DNA of 24,084 nucleotides from JAJPHY01 sp040754475. Its GTDB lineage: Bacteria > Actinomycetota > UBA4738 > HRBIN12. Under the pieces are notes generated by a model, which saw only the letters and a program-made list of their open reading frames with translations, did no database searches and had not been told where the DNA came from. Both the position numbers and the translations under genes were made by a program. How positions within the stretch are numbered: position 1 is the first letter of the stretch; the number at the start of each line of letters is the position of its first letter. This document shows, piece by piece, positions 1 to 10,009 of the stretch. The stretch covers positions 1-24,084 of the forward strand of contig JBFMCN010000066.1 of assembly GCA_040754475.1 (NCBI GenBank), given 5' to 3'.

Positions 1-609
1 GAGGACGCGATCTGCCGGATCGCGCAGATGGCCCGGGCCGTCGGGATCCACCTGGTCGTCGCCACGCAGCGGCCGTCGGTCGACATCGTCACGGGGCTGA
101 TCAAGGCGAACATCCCCAGCCGGATCGCGCTGATGACTTCCTCCCAGGCCGACTCCCGCGTGATCCTCGACATGAACGGGGCCGAGAAGCTCGTCGGCCA
201 CGGGGACATGCTGTTCGCGCCTTCGTCGGCCTCCAAGCCGACACGCCTGCAGGCGGCGTGGGTCACGGAGAAGGAGATTCTGGGGGTGTGCGAGTGGGTT
301 CGCGCGCAGCGCGGGGCCGAGTACTCCACGAACGTCGAGGGACTCGGCCGGCCACCGGTCGAGGGAGAGGAGAGCCTGGGGGGCGACGACGAGCTGCTCG
401 AGCAGGCCACCGATCTCGTGATCCGCTCGCAGCTGGGCTCGACCTCGATGCTCCAGCGCAAGCTGAAGGTCGGTTTCGCGAGGGCTGGCCGAATCATGGA
501 CCTGCTGGAAGAGCGCGGGATCGTCGGGCCGTCCCAAGGGTCGAAGGCCCGGGACGTGCTGATCACGTGGGAGGAGTGGGAGGAGTCGCGCTCCGCCCGC
601 ACGAGCTGA
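1..609 (+). CDS. ftsK: FtsK/SpoIIIE DNA translocase, C-terminal part (5' end outside window)
   Basis: The frame is open from base 1, so only the last 202 residues are visible. FtsK pumps double-stranded DNA through the division septum and helps resolve chromosome dimers. The first ~90 residues are the end of the RecA-like motor, with the family sequences AICRIAQMARAVGIHLVVAT, QRPSVD, GLIKANIPSRIA and HGDMLF. The last ~65 residues are the winged-helix gamma domain that reads oriented chromosome motifs, recognisable from GSTSMLQRKLKVGFARAGRI, MDLLEERGIVGP and GSKARDVL. The TGA stop at 607-609 is followed after 5 bp by the stop of a gene on the other strand. No T-rich terminator is seen. The membrane domain and Walker motifs lie upstream of the window. 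Confidence 0.97.
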   Translation, partial: EDAICRIAQMARAVGIHLVVATQRPSVDIVTGLIKANIPSRIALMTSSQADSRVILDMNGAEKLVGHGDMLFAPSSASKPTRLQAAWVTEKEILGVCEWVRAQRGAEYSTNVEGLGRPPVEGEESLGGDDELLEQATDLVIRSQLGSTSMLQRKLKVGFARAGRIMDLLEERGIVGPSQGSKARDVLITWEEWEESRSARTS

Positions 610-614
610 GCCGG

Positions 615-929
615 TTAGAGAGCGGCGATCATCTGGAATAGGCGGAACAGTGTGTCGGCTCGCCGCTTCTGATCGATCCTGACTTCCTCGTCTTCGAGAC
701 CCGCCCTGCTCCACCAGTAGCCGAAGATGCGGTCGTGCGTCCAGCCCCGGCGGAGAGCTCCCCGGTAGCTGCGGACCATCTCGCTGCCCGAGTAGATCGC
801 CTGTGGGCAGACGAGGAACCCGCCGCGCTGGCCGTCCTCGGAGATCCAGAATGCGCCGATGACACCGAAGCTTCCGGCGTCGCGCGTGCCGGAGGCCACG
901 AGGTATCGCACGGCTCCCTCGGTTCTCAT
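615..929 (-). CDS. Small hypothetical protein, 104 aa
   Basis: I do not recognise this protein. It is read on the minus strand from an ATG at 929-927 to a TAA at 617-615, converging on ftsK. The residue mix looks like a folded soluble protein: a Gly/Phe/Ile-rich first half (RYLVASGT, GSFGVIGAFWIS), an aromatic middle (RIFGYWW), and a charged helix-like C-terminus ending FRLFQMIAAL. No signal peptide, membrane segment or catalytic motif is apparent. No clear ribosome site precedes the ATG. The frame stays open upstream to about 1259, but that part is Pro/Arg/Gly-rich and looks like non-coding GC-rich sequence, so the shorter form was chosen. A GTG 8 codons upstream of the ATG is another possible start. 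It may also be a chance open frame. Confidence 0.5.
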   Translation of the reverse strand: MRTEGAVRYLVASGTRDAGSFGVIGAFWISEDGQRGGFLVCPQAIYSGSEMVRSYRGALRRGWTHDRIFGYWWSRAGLEDEEVRIDQKRRADTLFRLFQMIAAL

Positions 930-1186
930 GGCGGGAAGGCTGACACTCTCTCTCACGAGCGAGAGTGGCGAAGCCTCGCCCCATCCTGCGCCTTGGCCGT
1001 TCTCACTCACCTGCGGCTCGGTTCGTCCGGTCACCCACCCACTGTAGCCGTCCCCCGTTTGGGGTCGACACCAGTCGGAAGACCATTCCCCAGGTTCCTT
1101 CGGTCCTAGGGCCGCTGCGTCACGGGGGTTTCGAGGCGTCGGAGCATGCGATCCGGGCCCGTGGGTCCGTCGGGCAGCACCCTGCC

Positions 1187-1192
1187 TATAAT
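1187..1192 (+). promoter_or_regulatory. Candidate -10 element of the rodZ-like gene
   Basis: A perfect TATAAT at 1187-1192 lies 33 bp before the chosen GTG start, in the otherwise featureless 930-1225 interval. No good -35 hexamer is seen 16-18 bp upstream, so the promoter call rests on the -10 and its position only. Nothing else supportable was found in this interval. Confidence 0.45.
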
Positions 1193-1225
1193 CGCGAAGC
1201 CGAGACCCGTGGCCGGGAGGTGTGT

Positions 1226-1945
1226 GTGCAGCGTTCCACGATCGGAGTGGGTCCGGCACTCCGAAAGGCGCGGCAGCTTCGCGGAGTGACGGTCGGTGAG
1301 GCGAGCCGTGACACGAAGCTGAGGCCCGAACTTTTGGAAGCGCTCGAGGAGGAGGAGTTCGAGCGGCTTCCCGGAGACGTCTACGTGCGCGGATGCCTGC
1401 GCTCGTACTCCAACTACCTGGGACTCCCGGCGGACGCCGTCGTCGCCGCCTACGCCAAGCACCTGGACGAGCCGGATCTCGAGCCCCGCGCCATCCTGCC
1501 GCCTACAGAGCCGGCAGTCGGCGCCAAGCGCCGACGCGACAACACCCGCCTGTGGATCATGTCCGCGGCGACCGTTCTCCTTCTTGCGGGCGCCTTCGGG
1601 GTACTTTCCACGCGTGAGGCTGCCCCCCCGCCCGCCGAGCTCCCGACCCAGGCGCCGCTCATTGCGCCGGCATCGCGCGAGATCGTCGTGGCCGTCCTCG
1701 CCAAGGACGATGTCGAGGTGACCATCCAGATAGACGGCGGGGGGCCCGAGACCTTCGCCCTTCGGCCAGGAGAGAGCCGGTCGTTCTCTGCCGCTACGTC
1801 GCTCACGGTCCGGCTCGACCATGGGGAGAGCGCTAGGGTGACCGTGGGCGGCAGGGATCTCGGCTTCCCCGGGAATCCGACTCACCCGTGGAAGAAGACC
1901 TTCAGCTTCGACACCGGGGGCGAGAGCCCGCCACCTGCGGGGTGA
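1226..1945 (+). CDS. rodZ: RodZ-like helix-turn-helix, single-pass membrane protein
   Basis: This 239-residue protein has the RodZ layout. A Cro/CI-type helix-turn-helix spans residues ~8-80 (ALRKARQLRGVTVGEAS, then LLEALEEEEFERLPGDVYVR, typical of the HTH_25 family). A basic stretch KRRRDN (101-106) precedes one membrane helix (~109-127, LWIMSAATVLLLAGAFGVL). A Pro/Ala linker follows, then a periplasm-side beta-rich domain of DUF4115 type (~151-228). RodZ family proteins link MreB filaments to the cell wall machinery. Here the role is inferred from architecture only. The start was set at GTG 1226 because GGGAGG (1215-1220) lies 5 nt upstream; GTG 1220 would overlap that site. The stop is 4 bp before the cinA start, so the two are probably co-transcribed. 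In related genomes rimO and pgsA often sit near here; they are absent. Confidence 0.8.
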   Translation: MQRSTIGVGPALRKARQLRGVTVGEASRDTKLRPELLEALEEEEFERLPGDVYVRGCLRSYSNYLGLPADAVVAAYAKHLDEPDLEPRAILPPTEPAVGAKRRRDNTRLWIMSAATVLLLAGAFGVLSTREAAPPPAELPTQAPLIAPASREIVVAVLAKDDVEVTIQIDGGGPETFALRPGESRSFSAATSLTVRLDHGESARVTVGGRDLGFPGNPTHPWKKTFSFDTGGESPPPAG

Positions 1946-1949
1946 GGGG

Positions 1950-3212
1950 TTGCGCGCGGAGGTCGTCGGGGTCGGCACGGAGCTGCTGCTCGGCCAGATC
2001 TCGAACACGAACGCGAGGTGGATCTCGGAGCGTCTGGCCGCGATCGGCGTGGACGTCCTGCATCACCAGGTGGTGGGGGACAACCTGGAGCGGATCGTCG
2101 AGGCGCTTCGGCTCGCCCTTTCGCGCTCGGACGTGGTGATCACCACCGGAGGGCTTGGTCCCACGCAGGACGACATCACGCGCGATGCGGTGGCACGGGC
2201 GGTCGGGGCGAAGCTCGTACGGCTTCCGGAGATCGAGGCCCTCATACGCGAGCGGTTCGCACGGGCCGGCCGAGAGATGCCGGAGTCGAACCTCCTGCAG
2301 GCCGACGTGCCCGAGGGAGGGCGGTACATCGCGCCCAAGCGAGGGACGGCGCCCGGGCTCGCCTGCGAGGTCGACGGCAGGCGCATCTACGCGCTGCCGG
2401 GGGTCCCGGCCGAGATGCAGGAGATGATGGAGGAGCGGGTCCTGCCGGAGCTGGCTGAGGCCTTGGGCCCCTCGGCCCTCGTGTCGCGGGTGGTTCGATG
2501 CGCCGGCATCGCCGAGTCCAGGGTCGCTGAGTTGCTCGACGACCTGTTCCGCGAGAGCCGGAATCCCACCCTCGCGTTCCTCGCAGGCGGCGGCGAGGTA
2601 AAGGTGCGTGTGACGGCGAAGGCCGCGTCCCGAGCAGAGGCGGAGGCGCTGCTCGCGCCCCTAGCGGGGGAGGTGGCGCGGCGGATCGGCGATTTCGCCT
2701 TCTCCAAGGACGACGAGGATCTCGAAGAGGCCGTGGGGCGTCTGCTGCGGGAGGCTGGGCGAACACTCGCGTGCGCGGAGTCGTTGACAGGCGGGGATCT
2801 GGGAGCACGCATCACGTCGGTGCCCGGGTCCTCGGACTACTTCCTCGGCTCCGCGGTGTGCTACTCGTCGGAGGTCAAGCACCGGCTGCTCGGCGTATCC
2901 CTGGAGACGCTGGAGGGACAGGGCGTCGTCAGCCGCGAGTGCGCGCGCGAGATGGCCCGGGGGGCGCGGCTCCTGTTCGGAGCCGACTTGGCCATCTCGC
3001 TCACAGGGGTTGCCGGGCCCGAGCCCCACGGAGGAGCCGAGCGCGGCCATGTCTGGGTGGGGCTCGACGCCGAAGGGGTGTCGCACCAACGGACCTTGTG
3101 GGCCCCCGGGGATCGCGCTGCGGTTCGACGCTGGGCCGAGCAAGCCGCGCTGGATCTGGTGAGACGGTACCTCGAAGGTAAGCCGCTCCCGGGATCGGAC
3201 CGGGCGGCGTGA
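1950..3212 (+). CDS. cinA: CinA family protein (MoCF-like domain plus nicotinamide-nucleotide amidohydrolase domain)
   Basis: This 420-residue protein has normal length and both CinA domains. Residues 1-170 are the molybdopterin-binding-like (COG1058) domain, with GTELLLGQISNTN (9-21), TTGGLGPTQDDITRDAV (65-81) and LPGVPAEMQEMM (149-160). Residues ~255-415 are the PncC-type amidohydrolase, with AESLTGG (276-282), VPGSSDYFLG (291-300) and LTGVAGP (351-357). The enzyme class recycles pyridine nucleotides by deamidating NMN; the N-terminal domain has ADP-ribose pyrophosphatase activity in some members. Many homologues read AESCTGG; here Leu replaces that Cys while the Ser is kept. The TTG start at 1950 is preceded by GTGAGGGG, which overlaps the rodZ-like stop. 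The end overlaps thpR by GTGA, which suggests translational coupling. cinA next to recA is a classic arrangement. Confidence 0.95.
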   Translation: MRAEVVGVGTELLLGQISNTNARWISERLAAIGVDVLHHQVVGDNLERIVEALRLALSRSDVVITTGGLGPTQDDITRDAVARAVGAKLVRLPEIEALIRERFARAGREMPESNLLQADVPEGGRYIAPKRGTAPGLACEVDGRRIYALPGVPAEMQEMMEERVLPELAEALGPSALVSRVVRCAGIAESRVAELLDDLFRESRNPTLAFLAGGGEVKVRVTAKAASRAEAEALLAPLAGEVARRIGDFAFSKDDEDLEEAVGRLLREAGRTLACAESLTGGDLGARITSVPGSSDYFLGSAVCYSSEVKHRLLGVSLETLEGQGVVSRECAREMARGARLLFGADLAISLTGVAGPEPHGGAERGHVWVGLDAEGVSHQRTLWAPGDRAAVRRWAEQAALDLVRRYLEGKPLPGSDRAA

Positions 3213-3799
3213 TCGCGCGCGACCGGGCGGCCCGTCCCGAGGCGAAGCCTCTCCGTCTGTTCGTCGCATTGGACGTGCCGGCCGGCGTCCGCGACCTCGT
3301 GGAGGAAGCCGTGTCGCCCATCCGGGAGCGGTACCCGCGCGCGAGGTGGGTTCCGAAGCAGAACCAGCACGTGACCCTCAAGTTCCTGGGGTCGACATGG
3401 CCGAGGCTCGTGGGATGGGTCGGGGAATCGATCGAGTCGGTGACGCGCGCAAGCGAGCGATTCACCTCGCGGGTCTCGGCCGTCGGGGCGTTCCCGGCGC
3501 CGAGGCGTGCCCGCGTGCTGTGGGCGGGTCTAGAGGATGCGGGGGGGCGCATAACGGCGCTCGCGACGGCGCTCGACGATGCGCTCGGGCGCGAATTCCA
3601 GCCTGAGAAACGCGCGTTCACGCCTCACCTCACGGTGGCGCGCTTCGACCCCCCGGTGGGGCTCGAGGAGGAGCTCCGAGCTGTGTCGAGCCTCGCCGGC
3701 GAACCCTTCGCGGTCGAGGGCCTGGTGTTGTACCGCAGCCACCTGCAGCGACCGGCGCCCATCTACGAGGCGCTTGGCGAGTTCCGGCTGGGTGGTTGA
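3209..3799 (+). CDS. thpR: RNA 2',3'-cyclic phosphodiesterase (2H phosphoesterase, ThpR)
   Basis: This 196-residue protein carries the two His-x-Thr motifs of the 2H phosphoesterase superfamily: HVTLKFLG (54-61) and HLTVARF (140-146). The region between them (FPAPRRARVLWAGL, 95-108) is typical of the LigT/ThpR family. Members open 2',3'-cyclic phosphates on RNA ends and can ligate tRNA halves in vitro. Expected location is cytoplasmic. The GTG start at 3209 lies inside the cinA stop (GTGA overlap). The first ~13 residues are unlike the family core (which begins near LRLFVAL), so an internal start is possible, but no better ribosome site was found. The TGA stop at 3797-3799 overlaps the -35 of the recA promoter. 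Confidence 0.92.
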   Translation: MIARDRAARPEAKPLRLFVALDVPAGVRDLVEEAVSPIRERYPRARWVPKQNQHVTLKFLGSTWPRLVGWVGESIESVTRASERFTSRVSAVGAFPAPRRARVLWAGLEDAGGRITALATALDDALGREFQPEKRAFTPHLTVARFDPPVGLEEELRAVSSLAGEPFAVEGLVLYRSHLQRPAPIYEALGEFRLGG

Positions 3800-3824
3800 T
3801 CTCGAACATACGTTCGGATAGTCT
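3796..3824 (+). promoter_or_regulatory. recA promoter
   Basis: TTGATC (3796-3801, -35) and TAGTCT (3819-3824, -10) are separated by 17 bp. The LexA box at 3802-3817 fills almost all of the spacer, so bound repressor would block polymerase directly. Predicted transcription starts near 3831, leaving a leader of about 30 nt before the first recA ATG. Confidence 0.65.
3802..3817. promoter_or_regulatory. LexA (SOS) box at recA
   Basis: TCGAACATACGTTCGG matches the Gram-positive/actinobacterial SOS consensus TCGAAC-N4-GTTCGA at 11 of 12 fixed positions. It lies directly upstream of recA, as expected for the core SOS gene. Confidence 0.88.
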
Positions 3825-3860
3825 CCGAGTTGCAGTTCTCGAACTACAGGGGTGTAATCC

Positions 3861-5063
<1,203 letters not shown>

Positions 5064-5071
5064 AGTCGATC

Positions 5072-5605
5072 GTGGCCACCTTTCGGCGCCCCCACGAGTC
5101 GAAGAACCCACTACCTCTCCACGACCGGGCTCTTGGGCTGCTGGCTGTACGTCCCAGATCCAGGCGGGAGATCCAGATGCGGCTGCTTCGCGCCGGGTTT
5201 CCGGCCGAGGAGGTCGACGAGGAGCTCGGGCGCCTCGAGTCGGTCGGCCTCCTGGACGACGAACTGTTCGCAACCGAGTTCGCCGAGCACGAGGTCGGAC
5301 GGCGCGGGGCCGGACGAAGAGCGGTCGCGAGGAGTCTTTCGGCCAAGGGAGTCGACCGTGAAACGATCGAGCGCGTCTTGGCGGAGGTCGGGGGGAACGA
5401 AGAAGAACGGGCAGCCGGACTGGCGGCCGATCGGGCCCGCGGACTGAGCGGCCACCCGCCCGACGTGGCCTTCCGGCGTCTGGTGTCGTTCCTGGTCAGG
5501 AGAGGATACAAACCGGACTTGGCAAGGCGAGCCTCACTGGCTGCACTGGGGCTCGACAAGGCAGACGAGCGAAGTCGGCCGACACCGTTCGAGCGGGGAA
5601 CGTGA
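5072..5605 (+). CDS. recX: Regulatory protein RecX
   Basis: This 177-residue helical protein has RecX tandem three-helix repeats: ALGLLAVRPRSRREIQMRL and LESVGLLDDELFATEFAEHE in the first third, GAGRRAVARSLSAKGVDRE in the middle, and FRRLVSFLVRRGYKPDLA near the end. RecX binds RecA filaments and limits their growth and activity. It starts at GTG 5072, 8 bp after the recA stop, with no clear ribosome site of its own, so translation is probably coupled to recA. It is expected to share the SOS-controlled recA transcript. The last ~12 residues are poorly conserved tail. Confidence 0.92.
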   Translation: MATFRRPHESKNPLPLHDRALGLLAVRPRSRREIQMRLLRAGFPAEEVDEELGRLESVGLLDDELFATEFAEHEVGRRGAGRRAVARSLSAKGVDRETIERVLAEVGGNEEERAAGLAADRARGLSGHPPDVAFRRLVSFLVRRGYKPDLARRASLAALGLDKADERSRPTPFERGT

Positions 5606-5701
5606 TCTCGTGGGACGATGGGGCAACCCGCCTGTGCTCGTGCCGGCGCAGAGCGATCATCTGGTTGGGTGCGTTTGAGCTGCCGGGTGAGGAGACCGAC
5701 C

Positions 5702-8161
5702 GTGAGCGCCATGCAGTTCGGCCACTTCGACGACGAAGCGCGCGAGTACGTGATCACCCGTCCGGACACACCACTGCCGTGGATCAACTACCTGGGCAAC
5801 GAGGACTTCTTCGGGATCATCTCGAACACGGCTGGGGGCTACTCGTTCTACCGCGACGCGCGGCTTCGGCGGTTGACGCGCTACCGATACAACAACGCGC
5901 CTTCCGACACCGGTGGCCGATACCTGTACATCCGCGACGCCGAGGACGGCGACGTCTGGTCTCCCTCCTGGCAGCCGGTCCGCGCAGACGTCGAGGACTA
6001 TCGCTGCCGACACGGTCTCGGGTACACGGTCATCGGCTCGCGGCGCCGGCAGATCGAGGCGGAGACCCTCTACTTCGTGCCGCTCGGCGAAACTCTTGAG
6101 ATCTGGCACACGCGCATCACCAACCATCGGGACGCGCCTGCCAGCCTCTCGCTGTTCAGCGCGGTCGAGTTCTGTCTCTGGGACGCGCTGGATGACGCTA
6201 CCAACTTCCAGCGCAACTTCTCCACCGGCGAGGTCGAGGTTGAGGGGGGCGTCACCTACCACAAGACCGAGTACCGCGAGCGGCGAGACCACTTCGCGTA
6301 CTTCGCGTGCTCGGCGGAGCTGGCCGGCTTCGATACGCAGCGCGACTGCTTCCTGGGGGCGTATCGAGGCTGGGATCTCCCGGCAGCGGTCGAGCTCGGG
6401 CGGTCGGGCGGCTCCGTCGCGCACGGCTGGGCCCCATGCGGCTCCCACCACGTCGAGCTGGCGCTCGAACCGGGCGAGACCCGCGACGTGGTCTTCCTAC
6501 TCGGCTATGCCGAGAACCCACCGGAGTCGAAATTCGACCCCCCGGGGTCGCAGACCATCGACAAGCGGCGCGTCCGTCCGGTCATCGATCGCTACCTTCG
6601 CCCGAACGAGGTCGAGAGCGCCTTCAGGCGAGTTCGTGAGGGGTGGGCCGATCTGCTGGAACCCCTGCAGGTCTCCACCCCGAGCGAGCACACCGACCGC
6701 ATGGTCAACGTGTGGAATCCGTACCAGTGCATGGTGACGTTCAACCTGTCCCGGTCGGCCTCGCTCTTCGAGTCCGGCGTGGGGCGGGGCATGGGGTTTC
6801 GCGACTCGAACCAGGATCTCCTCGGGTTCGTCCACATGGTGCCCGAGCGAGCTCGCGGTCGCATCCTGGACCTGGCGGCCACTCAGCTGCCGTCGGGGGG
6901 TGCCTACCACCAGTACCAGCCGCTGACCAAGCGCGGAAACGACGCGATCGGCTCGGGATTCAACGACGATCCGCTCTGGCTCGTCCTGGCCGTGGCGGCC
7001 TATGTGAAGGAGACCGGAGACTCGGCCATCCTGGACGAACCCGTCCGCTTCGACAACCAGCCGGGCTCGGAGGCTACGCTGTACGAGCACCTGCAGCGCT
7101 CCATCGGCTACACGCTGGAGCGACTCGGACCGCATGGGCTCCCTCTCATCGGGCGTGCCGACTGGAACGACTGCCTGAACCTGAACTGCTTCTCGGAGAA
7201 GCCGGGTGAGTCCTTCCAGACCGTCCAGAACCGTGAGGGAGGCGTCGCGGAGTCCGTGTTCATCGCCGGACTGTTCGCGCTCGCGGCCGAGGAGATCGCG
7301 CAGCTTGCCGAACGCCGCGGGCGCGAGGAGGAGGTAACCCGCCACCGGGCCGCGCGGGAGCGCATGGCGGTGGCGGTGAGGGAGCACGGCTGGGACGGCG
7401 AATGGTTCCGTCGCGCCTACGACTACGTTGGCCAGGCCGTCGGCTCGGCGTCGAACGCCGAGGGCAGGATCTTCATCGAGCCGCAGGGCATGTGCGTCAT
7501 GGCCGGCATCGGTCTGGACGATGGCGCTGCGGAGCGTGCTCTCGGGTCCGTCGCAGAGCACCTCGCGACCCCTCACGGGATCGTCCTGCTGCAGCCGGCA
7601 TACTCGCGCTACTACGTCGAACTCGGGGAGATCGGCTCGTACCCCCCTGGCTACAAGGAGAACGCTGGGGTCTTCTGCCACACGAACCCCTGGATCATGA
7701 TCGCCGAGACGCTCGTCGGGAACGGCGACAGAGCCTTCGACTACTACCTTCGCGTCAACCCGTCGGCCCGGGAGAGGATCAGCGACGTGCATCGATGTGA
7801 GCCCTACGTGTACGCCCAGATGATCGCCGGGAAGGACGCGCCCACACACGGCGAGGCGAAGAACTCGTGGCTGACGGGGACGGCCGCCTGGAACTTCGTG
7901 GCCGTCACGCAGTGGATCCTCGGGATTCGCCCCGAGCACGACGGTCTGCGGATCGACCCGTGTCTTCCGTCCGACTGGGAGGGATTCAGCGCCCGTCGCC
8001 TTTTCCGCAACGCGGACTATCGGATCGAGGTCCGTAAGCTCCGCGGTGCGCGAGGACGTGTGACACGCCTGCTCGTGAATGGCCGGCCGGTCGATGGGAA
8101 TCTCGTTACGCCGGCGCCGAAGGGCTCGGTGGTCCGTGTCGAGGCGACGATCGAAGGGTAG
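5702..8161 (+). CDS. cbp: Cellobiose phosphorylase (glycoside hydrolase family 94)
   Basis: This 819-residue protein has the full length of GH94 cellobiose phosphorylases and, from memory, closely resembles the Cellvibrio/Cellulomonas gilvus enzyme throughout: GHFDDEAREYVITRPDTPLP and PWINYLGNEDFF at the N-terminus, GGYSFYRDARLRRLTRYRYN, RGMGFRDSNQDLLGFVH, YHQYQPLTKRGNDAIGSGFN, and EAKNSWLTGTAAWNFVAV near the end. The enzyme splits cellobiose with phosphate into glucose 1-phosphate and glucose in the cytoplasm. The GRADWNDCLNLNCF motif places an Asp at residue 490 (WND), matching the catalytic acid of the family. There is no signal peptide. Start GTG 5702 is set by GAGGAG (5689-5694), 7 nt upstream; ATG 5711 is the alternative. 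No sugar transporter or LacI-type regulator is adjacent, so it stands alone among DNA-repair and RNA genes. N,N'-diacetylchitobiose phosphorylase is a less likely alternative. Confidence 0.93.
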   Translation: MSAMQFGHFDDEAREYVITRPDTPLPWINYLGNEDFFGIISNTAGGYSFYRDARLRRLTRYRYNNAPSDTGGRYLYIRDAEDGDVWSPSWQPVRADVEDYRCRHGLGYTVIGSRRRQIEAETLYFVPLGETLEIWHTRITNHRDAPASLSLFSAVEFCLWDALDDATNFQRNFSTGEVEVEGGVTYHKTEYRERRDHFAYFACSAELAGFDTQRDCFLGAYRGWDLPAAVELGRSGGSVAHGWAPCGSHHVELALEPGETRDVVFLLGYAENPPESKFDPPGSQTIDKRRVRPVIDRYLRPNEVESAFRRVREGWADLLEPLQVSTPSEHTDRMVNVWNPYQCMVTFNLSRSASLFESGVGRGMGFRDSNQDLLGFVHMVPERARGRILDLAATQLPSGGAYHQYQPLTKRGNDAIGSGFNDDPLWLVLAVAAYVKETGDSAILDEPVRFDNQPGSEATLYEHLQRSIGYTLERLGPHGLPLIGRADWNDCLNLNCFSEKPGESFQTVQNREGGVAESVFIAGLFALAAEEIAQLAERRGREEEVTRHRAARERMAVAVREHGWDGEWFRRAYDYVGQAVGSASNAEGRIFIEPQGMCVMAGIGLDDGAAERALGSVAEHLATPHGIVLLQPAYSRYYVELGEIGSYPPGYKENAGVFCHTNPWIMIAETLVGNGDRAFDYYLRVNPSARERISDVHRCEPYVYAQMIAGKDAPTHGEAKNSWLTGTAAWNFVAVTQWILGIRPEHDGLRIDPCLPSDWEGFSARRLFRNADYRIEVRKLRGARGRVTRLLVNGRPVDGNLVTPAPKGSVVRVEATIEG

Positions 8162-8217
8162 CCGGTCCGCCTGAGGTCCCGGATGGGCCTCGTGTGCCTG
8201 CCGGATACCCTGGACCC

Positions 8218-8246
8218 TTGTCTCAGCGGCCCACAAGCCGTAGATT
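8218..8246 (+). promoter_or_regulatory. Candidate promoter of the rny operon
   Basis: TTGTCT (8218-8223) and TAGATT (8241-8246) are 17 bp apart. Predicted transcription starts near 8253, giving an unusually long leader of about 195 nt before rny. The -35 hexamer equals the one proposed for nrdJ, and the -10 is of the TAnnnT type used elsewhere in the window. Confidence 0.5.
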
Positions 8247-8391
8247 GTGACCTTGAGAGGTCGCATTCAGGAAACGACTGTTCGACAGTGCCTGACGAGA
8301 CAACGACCAAGAACCAGGGAGAACAGATCCTAGGGGGGCGCGAGGGGCCGTAGGTTCCTTGACACCCTAGTTTCCCCTATCGGGGCGCACG

Positions 8392-8426
8392 GCCGAACGG
8401 AGGCCTGAGCGGGTCTTGCGTTCGGC
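8392..8426 (+). other. Leader stem-loop just before the rny ribosome site
   Basis: GCCGAACG (8392-8399) and CGTTCGGC (8419-8426) form a perfect 8-bp stem with a 19-nt loop, followed by a T-rich stretch (8428-8436) and then GGAGGA (8437-8442). The position suggests control of rny translation or transcript end formation, but this is inference from complementarity alone. Confidence 0.4.
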
Positions 8427-8448
8427 ATTTCCTTTTGGAGGAACACCC

Positions 8449-9981
<1,533 letters not shown>

Positions 9982-10009
9982 GCGGCGCCATTCGGTACCC
10001 TCGGAGACG

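Noticed and set aside
6497..8266. A 589-codon open frame on the minus strand, opposite the cellobiose phosphorylase
   Set aside because: It is a shadow of the GC-rich coding strand: Arg/Asp/Val-rich, no family resemblance, and it lies antisense to a gene with clear conserved motifs.
8277..8289. Possible SOS box in the rny leader (ACTGTTCGACAGT)
   Set aside because: It has a GTTCGA half but no TCGAAC partner at the right spacing; better described as a short inverted repeat.
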